Source: Paenibacillus apiarius
GTDB lineage: Bacteria > Bacillota > Bacilli > Paenibacillales > Paenibacillaceae
NCBI RefSeq assembly: GCF_017052585.1
Contig: NZ_JAFFHZ010000001.1
Span: forward strand, 434,001 to 498,000
Length of the DNA: 64,000 nt
Reading direction: 5' to 3'
Part shown: positions 42,115 through 51,687 of the stretch, one piece after another
Layout: each line of letters begins with the position of its first letter
Position numbering within the stretch: position 1 is the stretch's first letter
Made by a program: the position numbers and the translations under genes
Notes under the pieces: generated by a model
The model's database searches: none
The model's input: the letters and a program-made list of their open reading frames with translations, nothing else
Told to the model about the DNA's origin: nothing

Positions 42115-42620
42115 TGAAGTTCCATTCCAGCGCTGCCGGGCATCTGGCAGCGCTTTTAACCATTTTGATTTGGGGGACAACCTTTATCTCCACCAAAGTC
42201 CTTTTGGTGGATTTTTCACCCTTTGAGATTCTGTTTTTTCGCTTTATCATCGGTTATGCCGCTTTGCTGGCGGTATATCCGCGCTTTGTGAAATCAAAGA
42301 ACATACGGGAAGAATTGCTTTTTGCCGCGGCGGGATTTTGCGGCGTGACCATGTATTTTTTACTGGAAAACATCGGCTGCACCCGGCGGGTATTTTTCTA
42401 TGGTCTGCTTTTCATGCTCCCGCCACTGCTGCTGTCAGATTCTCATTTGGGTCTTGAGCGGTTTGCGGAGCCTGTCAATCTGCTGAATATTTTATTTCTT
42501 GGGTTGGGAGCCTCGGCATTGTGCTTTGTTACATGGAACTGGTGTGTTGGCGTCTTGGGGGCGATCAAAGAGACAAAACATAAGGAAAAAACAAAGCTCA
42601 AGGAGGTAGACATCCCATGA
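42111..42620 (+). pseudogene. EamA/DMT transporter with internal deletion and altered end
   Basis: 169 codons where about 300 are usual. The first 90 residues are a normal EamA start (LAALLTILIWGTTFISTKVLLVDFSPFEI, EELLFAAAGFCGVTMYFLLENIG). Then CTRRVFFYGLLFMLPPLL joins directly to the second half, so about 90 residues including several helices are gone in frame. The C-terminus ends in the charged ETKHKEKTKLKEVDIP instead of the last two helices. Start overlaps the AraC-like stop. At 42617 AAGGAGGTAGACATCCC precedes ATG and MIKLTGSMPLLR then a stop, apparently the stub of a third truncated gene. Confidence 0.7.
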
Positions 42621-42673
42621 TAAAACTGACCGGCAGTATGCCTTTGCTTAGATAAACAATAAAAATCAGAATA

Positions 42674-42718
42674 CAAAGCAGCCATTGGTTCTTCACATGA
42701 ATACCAATAGCTGCTTTG
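42674..42718 (+). terminator. Hairpin after the degraded EamA region
   Basis: CAAAGCAGC (42674-42682) pairs with GCTGCTTTG (42710-42718), with ATTGGT/ACCAAT continuing the stem. The rest of the gap up to 43036 holds only a small palindrome (CTCGCAAGCTTTGCGAG at 42779) and nothing else I can support. Confidence 0.6.
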
Positions 42719-43036
42719 AATTTACACCTCTACGGCGATTCGGACCGCCCCTCGCGGGAGCGCTCATTTTCTGCTAGACTCGCAAGCTTTGCGAGATGCT
42801 AAAAACGGATCTGGCATGACATGCACGCATCTGAATTCCATGTAATTGACTGCTAGATAGACATTTCAAAATGAATATTCCTGATGAGTTATAGGTAGGC
42901 ATTGTTGCAGATCGCCAATTGAACGAGGCTGTGAGACGAGATTTGACAACCTAAATCTGACTAATCGTGTGACTGAGGATGCAAGCTATGGGAGTGAAGA
43001 GCTCACGCTAGAATCTCATATGTAATTACAGCCCTT

Positions 43037-43954
43037 TCAATGACTAGGGGAGCAGGACTCGATATAAAAAACATACAAAAACTTTCGGAGGTTTAATTTG
43101 GAAGCGGATGACTTGCTTTGTTCCTCCAGCTCCAGCATGCGGAGACGCACTTCCTGAAAATCGAACAACCGCGAAGCAAAATATTCGAATGTCGGGTTCC
43201 CGTAGTCGCTTAAACCTATGGACGATAAATGAGTAAGCGCTTGCGAGGCCAATCGGCGTATTCTTTGTTCAATCGCGCGCGCAGCCTTGTGGAGATTTGC
43301 CTCAGACTGCTGGGGGCTGCTTATCGCCACTTGTTCGTAGATGGTTTTGAGGGGCGGCAAGTCCGGCAGCATACTGTGTTCTTGCTCCTGCTCTTTCAGC
43401 CATTTCATAATACGGATGAGGTCAGAGGTGCCCGCTTCGCCGGCAATTCCCAATTGCAGCAGCAAGGAGCGGGCTTGTTGTTCGATTGATCTTTCCTTTT
43501 GCAGCATCATCCCCGCCTTGATATCCGCGGTCCCGGACACCTCCAGCAAACTAAGGGAGTTGCGGATCGTCCGCAAGGATTTCTCCAGCAACAGGTGATC
43601 GGACACACGCCGCAGCACAGCCAGTACTTCCAGGCGATTAATTGGTTTCTGGATAAAGGTATCGACTCCTTGCTGGTAAGCTTCGCCGATCATTTCCTTG
43701 TTCTCCACTTGGGAAATCATGATGAATCTGCCGCCGTAATTTTCTTCCCGCAGCGCTTTGACGGTCTCAATCCCGTCGCGGCCCGGCATCAACAGATCAA
43801 TGATCACGACGTCCGCATGTTGAACCTCTATCACAGACGCGCAAGCTCCGTCTCCCGCTTCGCCGATTACCTCGCCAAGACCGCTTTCGTTTACGATGCG
43901 CGATAACATTTTGCGGACGGCATGGTCGTCTTCAACCAGATAAAATTTCAGCAT
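43037..43954 (-). CDS. glnL: GlnL-type response regulator (YcbB family)
   Basis: 305 residues. ATG at 43952-43954 follows GAGAGAGGGTGTCGAAC; a GTG three codons earlier is less well placed. Receiver domain 1-120 (YLVEDDHAVRKML, VVIIDLLMPGRDG, MISQVENKE, FIQKPIN). From about 150 the YcbB domain follows, ending in NPTFEYFASRLFDFQEVRLRMLELEEQ. In B. subtilis GlnL with GlnK responds to glutamine and activates glutamine uptake and use. Its start overlaps the kinase gene by 23 bases. It closes the operon. Confidence 0.85.
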   Translation of the reverse strand: MLKFYLVEDDHAVRKMLSRIVNESGLGEVIGEAGDGACASVIEVQHADVVIIDLLMPGRDGIETVKALREENYGGRFIMISQVENKEMIGEAYQQGVDTFIQKPINRLEVLAVLRRVSDHLLLEKSLRTIRNSLSLLEVSGTADIKAGMMLQKERSIEQQARSLLLQLGIAGEAGTSDLIRIMKWLKEQEQEHSMLPDLPPLKTIYEQVAISSPQQSEANLHKAARAIEQRIRRLASQALTHLSSIGLSDYGNPTFEYFASRLFDFQEVRLRMLELEEQSKSSASKLNLRKFLYVFYIESCSPSH

Positions 43955-45224
43955 GTTCGACACCCTCTCTCTCAGTTAAACGTTCCACAGAAATTCGGAT
44001 TTCAAAGCTTGTGCGCCCAGGACTGCTGCAAACGCTAATGTCGCCACCAAGCAAACGAACAATATCCGCAGCGTGCGAAAGACCGATGCCTGTTGACGAG
44101 TTTCCTTCGGCATCGAATTTGGTCGTAAATCCGGGATGAAAAATCAATTCCAGCTCATCGGCCAATATACCCGGACCGTTGTCCGTTACAGTGAACAAGA
44201 TAGAATTATCGTGGAGATCAACCTGTATTTGGATCTGGCCTTCGTGTGGAATCGCTTCTACAGCATTAGACACGATGTTGTTTAGTACGGAGAGAAGCGG
44301 ATAAATTTCGTCGGTCGAAAGATTGATGTCGCATCTGGCATCGATTTCGACGTTTTTTCCGAGCAGCAGGCTGTAATTCGCATTGGCCCGCTCCACCATT
44401 GCACATAGATCTGAAACGGTGATGCGCTTGGATAGCATCCGTTCCTGTTGGATGATCTTAAATAAGCCGGATAAAATTCGCTCTGAATCCTTTTTGATTT
44501 CATGCACATGTTCCGCAATATGGAGAGCCTGCGCCGCGTCTGGATAAGACTGGTTTTTGAGCGATTTGTATAAGCGGTAGCTTTCACGTGTAATTTCTTC
44601 AATATGAGACATGGACTTGCGGAGATAAAAAGCCTCTTCAAACAAATCCGCATTAATCATCATTAAACGCTCCAATTCCAACCGCCTTTGCTCTCCAAGC
44701 GCCCGAACCTGACGAATCGCCAGCATATTGCACAGTCCTACGGCAAAAAAACTGCGGAGCAAACCAACAAGAACGATCAACATCATCTCATGAGACGTCA
44801 CGTTTGACGCTTCGCCAGAAGCCATGCGAATCAGCAATTCCGCTCCATTGGATGCCATATCCGCAAATGCGCCAAAAAATGCGACTTTCAAGTGATATTC
44901 AACATTCGTTTTAATTTTAAGCAGCGAGATGACAACCGCGAACGTGACATAATAGAAAAATACGGGCATATGCTGCACAAACCCTTCGTGCAAAGGGATA
45001 CCGTGCAGCAACCCACCCATCGCAATCCGGAACAAAACGACGAATATTCCCGCGGAAATGCCTGTCCCAAGCACGGGAACAGAAAACCATAACAACCCGA
45101 AAAAAAACGCCATAATACCGAGGGAAAACCGAAAATCTCCGCCGAACGGGGTAATTTTCACTTCTCCGAGCAGTCCCGTCGACAATAGAATGATAATCCA
45201 AATGAACAGTCTATGGTCCCGCAT
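43932..45224 (-). CDS. glnK: GlnK-type sensor histidine kinase (YcbA family)
   Basis: 430 residues. Six membrane helices in residues 1-180 (LFIWIIILLSTGLLGE, FSLGIMAFFFGLLWFSVPVL, MLIVLVGLLRSFFAVGLCNM). The cytoplasmic part has a helical dimerisation region with ISHIE-like SMSHIEEITRESYRLYKSLK and a HATPase domain: NNIVSNAVEAIPHEG (N box), TDNGPGIL (G1), GIGLSHAADIVRLLGG (G2). The histidine box is of the sporulation-kinase/CitA-like reduced type. Together with GlnL it should sense glutamine. Weak binding site upstream (AAATCGGG), 96 bases after glnP. Confidence 0.85.
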   Translation of the reverse strand: MRDHRLFIWIIILLSTGLLGEVKITPFGGDFRFSLGIMAFFFGLLWFSVPVLGTGISAGIFVVLFRIAMGGLLHGIPLHEGFVQHMPVFFYYVTFAVVISLLKIKTNVEYHLKVAFFGAFADMASNGAELLIRMASGEASNVTSHEMMLIVLVGLLRSFFAVGLCNMLAIRQVRALGEQRRLELERLMMINADLFEEAFYLRKSMSHIEEITRESYRLYKSLKNQSYPDAAQALHIAEHVHEIKKDSERILSGLFKIIQQERMLSKRITVSDLCAMVERANANYSLLLGKNVEIDARCDINLSTDEIYPLLSVLNNIVSNAVEAIPHEGQIQIQVDLHDNSILFTVTDNGPGILADELELIFHPGFTTKFDAEGNSSTGIGLSHAADIVRLLGGDISVCSSPGRTSFEIRISVERLTEREGVEHAEILSG

Positions 45225-45320
45225 CCCGATTTGCGCGCTCCTTTCCGCTCATGATGCCCCCGCTGCCCTCCTTCTTATCGTACCGGAAGAGGGACATTTT
45301 GTCGCGCAAAACAACCATTT

Positions 45321-45971
45321 TCAGGAATGTTTATTTTCAAGCTTGCGCGAAGCGATCGAGAGCACATAATTGATCGCAAAATAAAGCAGAGCGGCAAACA
45401 GAAACGTCGGTATGACGTAATTGATATTATGTCCGTTGATGATCTGCACATGGTTCATCAATTCCGGCAGGGCAATGACAACCGCTAAAGACGTATCTTT
45501 CAGCAGCGAGATGAATTGGCTCACCATTGGCGGCACCATGCGGCGCAATGCGATTGGAAGCACGATATGTCTAAGTGTCTGCACAGCCGTTAATCCGGAA
45601 GAACGTCCTGCTTCAATGAGGCCCTTCTCGACTGAGTTCAGTCCGCCCCGCACGATCTCGGAGATCATGGCTGACTCGAAGATGACAAGCGCAATTACCG
45701 CCGCAGTAAATTTATCAAGCTTGATACCGATCTCCGGCAGGGCAAAGTAGGTAAAAAAGATAATCAAGAGAAGCGGCAGGTTGCGGATGGTCTCTACCAT
45801 AATTGCGAATAACTTGCCCAGCACAGGCACTTTTGCGTACCGGACCGTACCCACGAGCACGCTGATTATAAAGCTGACCGCAATGGATATAAGGGCAACC
45901 TCGATTGTAATAAGAAACCCGTTTAGCAAAAACTGTATATTTACAGGGGACAGTGCTCCGATAAAATCCAT
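45321..45971 (-). CDS. glnP: Glutamine ABC importer permease
   Basis: 216 residues, five membrane helices, HisMQ-type permease: FLLNGFLITIEVALISIAVS, VETIRNLPLLLIIFFTYFALP, and the EAA loop IEAGRSSGLTAVQTLRHIVLPIALRR. Start shares one base with the stop region of glnM, implying coupling. It forms the translocation pore with GlnM. Confidence 0.85.
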   Translation of the reverse strand: MDFIGALSPVNIQFLLNGFLITIEVALISIAVSFIISVLVGTVRYAKVPVLGKLFAIMVETIRNLPLLLIIFFTYFALPEIGIKLDKFTAAVIALVIFESAMISEIVRGGLNSVEKGLIEAGRSSGLTAVQTLRHIVLPIALRRMVPPMVSQFISLLKDTSLAVVIALPELMNHVQIINGHNINYVIPTFLFAALLYFAINYVLSIASRKLENKHS

Positions 45972-46642
45972 TACGCCTCAACTCCCTTTACGTTCTGAGA
46001 CCTCTGTTCCAGGTGGCGGATGCCGAAACTAAGCGGGACCGTCAAGATCAAGTAAAACACTGCGGCAAAAATGTATGTGCTGAACGTGTCAAATGTATCC
46101 GAATTAATTAAATCGGCTTGATACATTAGATCTGATGCCGATAATATCGTAAATATGGAAGAATTTTTAACCAGGTTCAAAAATTGGTTGCCTAATGGCG
46201 GAATGACCAATTTGACGGCCTGCGGCATGATGACGTGCCGCATAGCTTGAATATAGGTTAATCCGGAAGAGCGGGCCGCTTCCATCTGTCCTTTGGGAAC
46301 AGCCTGAATTCCGGCGCGGATCGCTTCCGCAATAAAGGCGGAAGTGTACACAGTCAATGCGGTCAGGCCGGATACAAACGGCACAAGAACAGCACCCGTC
46401 AAGAGCGGAAGTCCGACCAGAACAAAAAATGCGATCAGCATGAGCGGAATATTGCGGATAAACTCGACATAGGCGGTGCCGATCCATTGAAGCGGCTTCA
46501 CGGGGGTAATGCGGAATACCGCAATGATGGCGCCAAGAATAAAGCTCGCAATGAGAGAAATAACGCTTGCTGCAACGGTCCCCCCCAATCCGATCAAGTA
46601 GCGGTCGAGATGCTCGGCAAGGACCGAAAAATGGATAAACAT
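45971..46642 (-). CDS. glnM: Glutamine ABC importer permease
   Basis: 223 residues, HisMQ family: LGGTVAASVISLIASFILGA, EFIRNIPLMLIAFFVLVGLP, EAA loop MEAARSSGLTYIQAMRHVIMPQAVKL. Partner of GlnP. Starts 86 bases after glnH; the gap contains no clear terminator. Confidence 0.85.
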   Translation of the reverse strand: MFIHFSVLAEHLDRYLIGLGGTVAASVISLIASFILGAIIAVFRITPVKPLQWIGTAYVEFIRNIPLMLIAFFVLVGLPLLTGAVLVPFVSGLTALTVYTSAFIAEAIRAGIQAVPKGQMEAARSSGLTYIQAMRHVIMPQAVKLVIPPLGNQFLNLVKNSSIFTILSASDLMYQADLINSDTFDTFSTYIFAAVFYLILTVPLSFGIRHLEQRSQNVKGVEA

Positions 46643-46728
46643 ATTTTTGCCTCCCTGGATTTGTTAGTTTCATTAAAAAAAGAAAAGAGGAGACGAGCGG
46701 CCAGCGCTTATCCCCTCGGCGTTTGCGT

Positions 46729-47535
46729 TCAGTTCGGTTTTTTGCCGATCCATTTCTCATAAATTTGAGCGTATTCGCCGCTGTCCGTTAGCTCTTTTAA
46801 TGTATCGTTGATCAATTGCGCAAACTCCCCATCGCCTTTTCGGATTCCGATGCCATAAGGCTCTTCTGTGAAAGTCTCATCCAGGACGCGAAAGTTATTG
46901 TCTTGCTGCGCCATTCCGTAAAGCAGGGCATTATCTGTCGTCAATGCGGAGCCTTGGCCGGCTTTTAATGCCGTAAACGCCTCGGCATAGTTTTCAAATT
47001 CCAGAATTTGCGCGTCCGGCGCCGCCTCGCGAACGTTTTTTGCGGATGTTGAACCTTTTGCGGTCAGTACTTTTGAATCCTTCGTCAAATCTTTGATGGA
47101 GTTGAGCGGGCTGTCAGCAGGTACAAGCAGCGATTGGCCTGCCCTAAAATAAACATCCGAGAAATCGATCTCTTTTTTCCGTTCTTCCGTAATCGTCATT
47201 GTCGCAACGATCATATCGATATCACCGTTTTTAAGCATTGGAATTCGAGTTTTTGACGTAACCTCCATAAATTCGATTGCATTTTCGTCCCCGAGAACTT
47301 TCTTCGCAACCCGCTTCGCGATGTCTATGTCCAAGCCCTGCACTTGCCCGGTAGCCGGATCCTTTAGTCCGAACAGATTCAAGTCATACTTCACGCCCGC
47401 AATGACTTTCCCTTGCTTTTTAATCTTGGCAATCGTTCCTTCCTCTTCGGAAGCCTGTTTTACGCACCCTGATAAAGCGCTTACAAATAATGCGGCGGCT
47501 AATGCTATACCGATTGCTTTGCTCCAACGTTTCAT
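46729..47535 (-). CDS. glnH: Glutamine-binding lipoprotein
   Basis: 268 residues. ATG at 47533-47535 follows AAGGAGAGTTCTGC. Lipobox LSGC at about residue 23. Amino acid-binding fold: GKVIAGVKYDLNLFGLKDPATG, VQGLDIDIAKRVAKKVLG, EFMEVTSKTRIPMLKNGDID, MIVATMTITEERKKEIDFSD, LLVPADSPLNSIKDL and LTAKGSTSAKNVRE; the Arg in TSKTR and the Asp in the DIDIA block are the usual ligand contacts. Delivers glutamine or a related amino acid to GlnPM. Assignment to glutamine relies on the co-encoded GlnK/GlnL. Confidence 0.85.
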   Translation of the reverse strand: MKRWSKAIGIALAAALFVSALSGCVKQASEEEGTIAKIKKQGKVIAGVKYDLNLFGLKDPATGQVQGLDIDIAKRVAKKVLGDENAIEFMEVTSKTRIPMLKNGDIDMIVATMTITEERKKEIDFSDVYFRAGQSLLVPADSPLNSIKDLTKDSKVLTAKGSTSAKNVREAAPDAQILEFENYAEAFTALKAGQGSALTTDNALLYGMAQQDNNFRVLDETFTEEPYGIGIRKGDGEFAQLINDTLKELTDSGEYAQIYEKWIGKKPN

Positions 47536-47595
47536 GCAGAACTCTCCTTTTTTTATTAATGCGTGATCAAAAGCGGACTTATTGAACAACCTCTA

Positions 47596-48324
47596 TTAGT
47601 GGTTCAATATCCGACTGAGGAACATCCGCGCCCGCTCTTCACGCGGGTTAGAAAAAAATTGTTCCGGTTCCGCCTCTTCAATAATCCTCCCTTGATCCAT
47701 AAATACGACACGGTCCGCCACTTCTTTGGCAAAGCCCATCTCGTGAGTGACGACAACCATCGTCATTCCTTCCCGCGCCAGCGTTCTCATCACATCCAGC
47801 ACTTCTCCGATGGTTTCCGGGTCCAGTGCCGAAGTAGGCTCATCGAACAGCATGATTTTAGGTTTCATCGCCAGCCCCCGCGCGATGGCGACGCGCTGCT
47901 GCTGGCCACCGGACAACTGAGACGGAAAAGCATCCGCTTTATCGGCGATGCCTACTTTCTCCAGGTACAACATCGCCGCCTGTTCCGCTTCCTGTTTAGA
48001 CATTGCGGCTACTCTAGTGGGCGCGAGAGTAATGTTTTGCAGCACCGTTTTATGCGGGTACAAGTTGAAATGCTGGAACACCATCCCGATATTCCGGCGC
48101 AATCGATTAATGTCGGTGGACTTGTCGTTTACTCGTATGCCGTCTACAATCAACTCGCCGTCCGTAACCAACTCCAAACGGTTAATACAGCGTACCATCG
48201 TGCTTTTTCCAGAACCGCTCGGTCCGATAACGACTACAACTTCACCTTGATTAATTGATAAATTAATATCCTTCAGCACGTGGTAATCACCGTAATGTTT
48301 ATTGATCTGATGGAAATGAATCAT
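47596..48324 (-). CDS. glnQ: Glutamine ABC importer ATPase
   Basis: 242 residues after AAAAGGGGGGGGAAGCA. Walker [11 protein letters not shown] loop [14 protein letters not shown], signature [14 protein letters not shown], Walker [15 protein letters not shown], switch [13 protein letters not shown], as usual for polar amino acid ATPases. First gene of the operon glnQ-glnH-glnM-glnP-glnK-glnL on the minus strand; promoter not pinned down in the AT-rich 48325-48430. Confidence 0.9.
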   Translation of the reverse strand: MIHFHQINKHYGDYHVLKDINLSINQGEVVVVIGPSGSGKSTMVRCINRLELVTDGELIVDGIRVNDKSTDINRLRRNIGMVFQHFNLYPHKTVLQNITLAPTRVAAMSKQEAEQAAMLYLEKVGIADKADAFPSQLSGGQQQRVAIARGLAMKPKIMLFDEPTSALDPETIGEVLDVMRTLAREGMTMVVVTHEMGFAKEVADRVVFMDQGRIIEEAEPEQFFSNPREERARMFLSRILNH

Positions 48325-48546
48325 TGCTTCCCCCCCCTTTTCGCCGGGATAAAATATGTGATTACACCAAGTTAATAGAGAAACAACGAAAAACTACAAT
48401 ATCCGACAGAATTGAATATTAAAAATTTTAGGGAAAGGTTGCGCGATCGATAAAGGGCTGAATCGGTGGCCCGCGATTTAGCCCCGGCCGTACTGGATGC
48501 TTGGAGGAAAGTAGTCCGGTTTTTGCAAATGGCAAGGCACACTCCA

Positions 48547-48724
48547 ACTGCAAAAATACATTACAATTGGCTAACATCGTGCCTTTCATGCGTTTGGACT
48601 GCATTTATGCAGTTCAAATCTTCATTACTGGGGATTTAGGGAATTTTTTGGGGAATCACATGCACTTTTGCAGTACAAATGCAAAATCATAGAGAACTCG
48701 CCGAATAAGATGTATTTTTGCAGT
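48547..48724. repeat. Quartet-motif intergenic element, copy 2
   Basis: Motifs ACTGCAAAAATACAT (48547), ACTGCATTTATGCAGTT (48598), ATGCACTTTTGCAGT (48660) and ATGTATTTTTGCAGT (48710), spaced 51, 62 and 50. Spacers do not align with those of the other copies. It lies in the 517-base gap 48325-48841 between glnQ and the decarboxylase; nothing else there is supported. Confidence 0.7.
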
Positions 48725-48841
48725 CCGAACGCTCAAACGCCACTTAAACCGCATCGCTTATCAGCCACGGCCGACAATGATGACGAGTGATTGAAGCGCC
48801 CGGACACATAGGATTGATCGGATAGATGCACCGGCCCTTCC

Positions 48842-50326
48842 TTATTCTGATTTCTCGACCAAAGCCACAGAGGCATTGGTCTGTTTGTTTTCCAGAAATT
48901 CGTTTCTGGCCCGGTTCAACAATTCCACTAGCACCATCACATCTTGTTCGGTTGTATCGTAATTCGTAATACATGCTCTTAACGTCTGAGTCTTGTTCAT
49001 TCCATATATAGAGATCCAGGCTTGTCCCGAGCGCACGATTTGATTTCCGATATAGGGAACAAAGTCGGGGTCGCTGCTCACATGCCGGTTGGAATCTGTA
49101 AAACAAACCACGGGAAAGACGGTATCATTCATAATCGTCCAGTTCGACTTTATCAGTTCTTTTCGTAGCAGATTGCCCATGGCAACCTGATGTTGAATCA
49201 TTTTGCGATAACCTTCCCAACCTGCTGTCAATAGCGACAGGTATACTTTCAAACCGATGAATCGGCGGGACCATTGAATAGAGTGGGTGTATGGATCGTT
49301 TGTTTCCAGCTCGCCCCCTTCTTTAGGCATATAATCCGCTGTTATGCTGAATGTCTTATTCAAAATATCTTTATGCCGAGTTAAGTAAATGCCCGCGCCC
49401 ATCGGCACAGACAACCATTTATGCGCATCAAACGTAATGGAATCGGCCCGATGAATTCCATGCAGCCGTTCAAACAATCCCGGATCAAACAGTGCTGCTC
49501 CGCCATAGGCGGCATCCACATGCAGCCAAAGCTTCTCGCGGTTCGCAAGATCAGCTATGTCGTGTATGGGATCGATTGCTCCAGCCCCTGTTGTTCCACC
49601 TGTAGCAACAACCATGAAAGGGTATAGTCCGTTTGAACGATCCTCTTCTATTTGTTTTTCAAGGATTTTCGTATCCATTTGCAAGGAGGCGTTCGTCTGA
49701 ATGAGATGAATCGAATCCGTCCCCAACCCGCAGGAACGGGCTGCTTTGACAAGAGAATGATGACTTTCCGCGGAAGCATACAGAATAGGCTTCCTGTTTA
49801 TGCCTATCAAGCCCTTTCTGGCGTACTCCGGAAAATGATGCATAAGAGCTGTCAATAAAGCCGTCAGGTTCGCTTCAGCTCCGCCCGTTGTAAATGTCCC
49901 GTCCGAATGTTCATCATGAAATCCAAATTTGGAGGCAAACTCCTTCCATACATAATTTTCGATTTCAACCGCGATTGGCGCATGGCTCCACGCTGCAAGC
50001 TGCGGATTATACGCCGCCGTTATCATATCTGCGATAATCCCCATAAAGTTCGGGCGCGGGTTAAACAATCCAAAATATCGCGGATGCGGCGTATGAACCT
50101 GATATTGCATCAAACCTTCCATGGTATGATCTATCGCTTCCCGAGCCGGGATTGGATGATCGAAGCTGAATTTTCGGGCATGCTGGACGATAGAGTCAAG
50201 GTTTAACTCAGGTGAGACATCGACCTCATCCGTATGAGATAAATAGTAGTCTATTTGCCCGAGAAGATAGGCCCCTAATTCCTGTCGTTCCTCACTGCTT
50301 AAATCGAAAATACTGTTTTGCTGCAT
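48842..50326 (-). CDS. PLP-dependent group II decarboxylase (aromatic/diaminobutyrate type)
   Basis: 494 residues from ATG 50324-50326; the frame opens eleven codons earlier with TTG, and AAAGGAG lies inside that extension, so the true start is uncertain. PLP fold-type I: HPRYFGLFNPRPNFMGIIAD, SDGTFTTGGAEANLTALLTA, ESHHSLVKAARSCGLG, VATGGTTGAGAIDPI, WLHVDAAYGGAALF and SITFDAHKWLSVPMGAGIYL, where the lysine carries PLP. The pattern is that of aromatic-L-amino-acid or 2,4-diaminobutyrate decarboxylases. No biosynthetic cluster surrounds it, so substrate is open. Unlike the decarboxylase at 16489, base composition fits the genome. Confidence 0.85.
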   Translation of the reverse strand: MQQNSIFDLSSEERQELGAYLLGQIDYYLSHTDEVDVSPELNLDSIVQHARKFSFDHPIPAREAIDHTMEGLMQYQVHTPHPRYFGLFNPRPNFMGIIADMITAAYNPQLAAWSHAPIAVEIENYVWKEFASKFGFHDEHSDGTFTTGGAEANLTALLTALMHHFPEYARKGLIGINRKPILYASAESHHSLVKAARSCGLGTDSIHLIQTNASLQMDTKILEKQIEEDRSNGLYPFMVVATGGTTGAGAIDPIHDIADLANREKLWLHVDAAYGGAALFDPGLFERLHGIHRADSITFDAHKWLSVPMGAGIYLTRHKDILNKTFSITADYMPKEGGELETNDPYTHSIQWSRRFIGLKVYLSLLTAGWEGYRKMIQHQVAMGNLLRKELIKSNWTIMNDTVFPVVCFTDSNRHVSSDPDFVPYIGNQIVRSGQAWISIYGMNKTQTLRACITNYDTTEQDVMVLVELLNRARNEFLENKQTNASVALVEKSE

Positions 50327-50504
50327 ATAAGCTCGCACATCTCCTTTATCTTTTTTCAAGTTATTTGGTTTTCATTACCTATTCGAACTGTATAACAGAG
50401 TAATGATAAAATAACCCTATGTAAAGGGACAGATTCATCAAGTTGAATGGGGTCAGCAGGCTCCCCTTCCCTTGCCTATGCCGGGCAACACAGGAAATAA
50501 AAAA

Positions 50505-50520
50505 GGAGCCGCTCGGCTCC
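50505..50520 (-). terminator. Terminator of the damaged hydrolase gene
   Basis: GGAGCCG-CT-CGGCTCC with TTTTTTATT following on the minus strand. Confidence 0.8.
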
Positions 50521-50590
50521 AAAATATCAATTCCTTTTAACTCCACCCTATACATGATTACGCAGTTTAATAGTCTGTGATGCCGCTTCG

Positions 50591-51313
50591 TTATCTTTGA
50601 AGAAATGCAACCATTTCGGCAATTGCCAGATCCATTCTGCCGGCCTGGCAATGCTGTTCGCCGCCTGTTTCGCGGGTGAAGATCTTTTTGGCAATGGATT
50701 TGGCGTTGGTTAGATTCTTTTCCAAAAGCGCCATACGCTCGATAGGAACGTATTGATCTTCTTCCCCGGCCAGAAGCAATAAGTCTTGATCAATCAAATG
50801 CTCGATGCCCGCCATCGTATGCAATTGTACGGCTTTTAGAAAATCGAACAGGCTGTCTGCCCCTGTATTATACATTCCTTTGGTAATTTTCCACTCTATG
50901 TCGATGCTCCGTTTCATCATCGAGTAGAAATACTTATTGATTTTGCCCTTCGCGTCCCGCTCCAAGAAATAATCAAGCTTGCCTCTTTCTTCAGCTGTCA
51001 ACCTGTGCATGAGCGCGTCCATTCCACAGTAGAAAATATCGAAGCAAATCACGCTGTCAATTCTTTTCTCGAAAGCCGCTGCCCGCAGGCACAGATAACC
51101 GCCCCAGGAAATGCCCAGTATAGTGGCTTGCTCGATTTGAAAATAATCTAACAGAACGGAAACTGGTTTTTCCCAGTCATGGATGAGTTTCAACCCATTG
51201 ATGAGTGCCCCGCCTTGACCCGGGCCCTCGAATATAATCATGTCATATCCCAGATCTTTCAAGGACATGATTGGCAAAATAAATTCTTCCATAAACGAGT
51301 CGTAGCCGCCATG
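50591..51313 (-). pseudogene. Alpha/beta hydrolase, 5' end damaged
   Basis: The frame codes for HGGYDSFMEEFILPIMSLKD, then DMIIFEGPGQGGALINGLKL, the nucleophile elbow ILGISWGGYLCLRAAA, and late LLLLAGEEDQYVPIERM (catalytic Asp) and GGEQHCQAGRMDLAIAEM (His), the pattern of a peptide/ester-cleaving hydrolase of the Bacillota FGGFD group. A TGA stop stands six bases before the HGGYD start of the domain, so the N-terminal 100 or so residues typical of the group are lost or out of frame. A fitting N-terminus (MMEFIGIAKQFLILFGKERN) with a binding site appears at about 51503 but soon ends. The remaining frame might still be translated from ATG 51292. Confidence 0.6.
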
Positions 51314-51687
51314 TCGTCATTTCCGTACGCGATATGTTTGACATTGCTGTTCACGAGCACTTGCGCTGCCGTAACCTGTCCATTCAGTTCCATTTGACCG
51401 GTCGGAATAAGCAATTGGATGCTGTAGTGACGGTGCACTTACTTATTCCGTTCCTTGCCGAACAAAATGAGAAACTGTTTTGCAATACCAATAAACTCCA
51501 TCATTTACCTCTGCTCTTTCACATATTGATCAGACTATAGCAGCCAGCCAAGCACAGTATAGATGATTTCTGCGGAGATAAGCAAGCAGGGAGCGTTCTG
51601 GGAGCAAGCCGCTTATCAGATTCAAAGGAGAGATTTCAGCCTCAGATGTGACTATTGTTGGGCGATTTTATAGGAGAAAGCGGGCGA

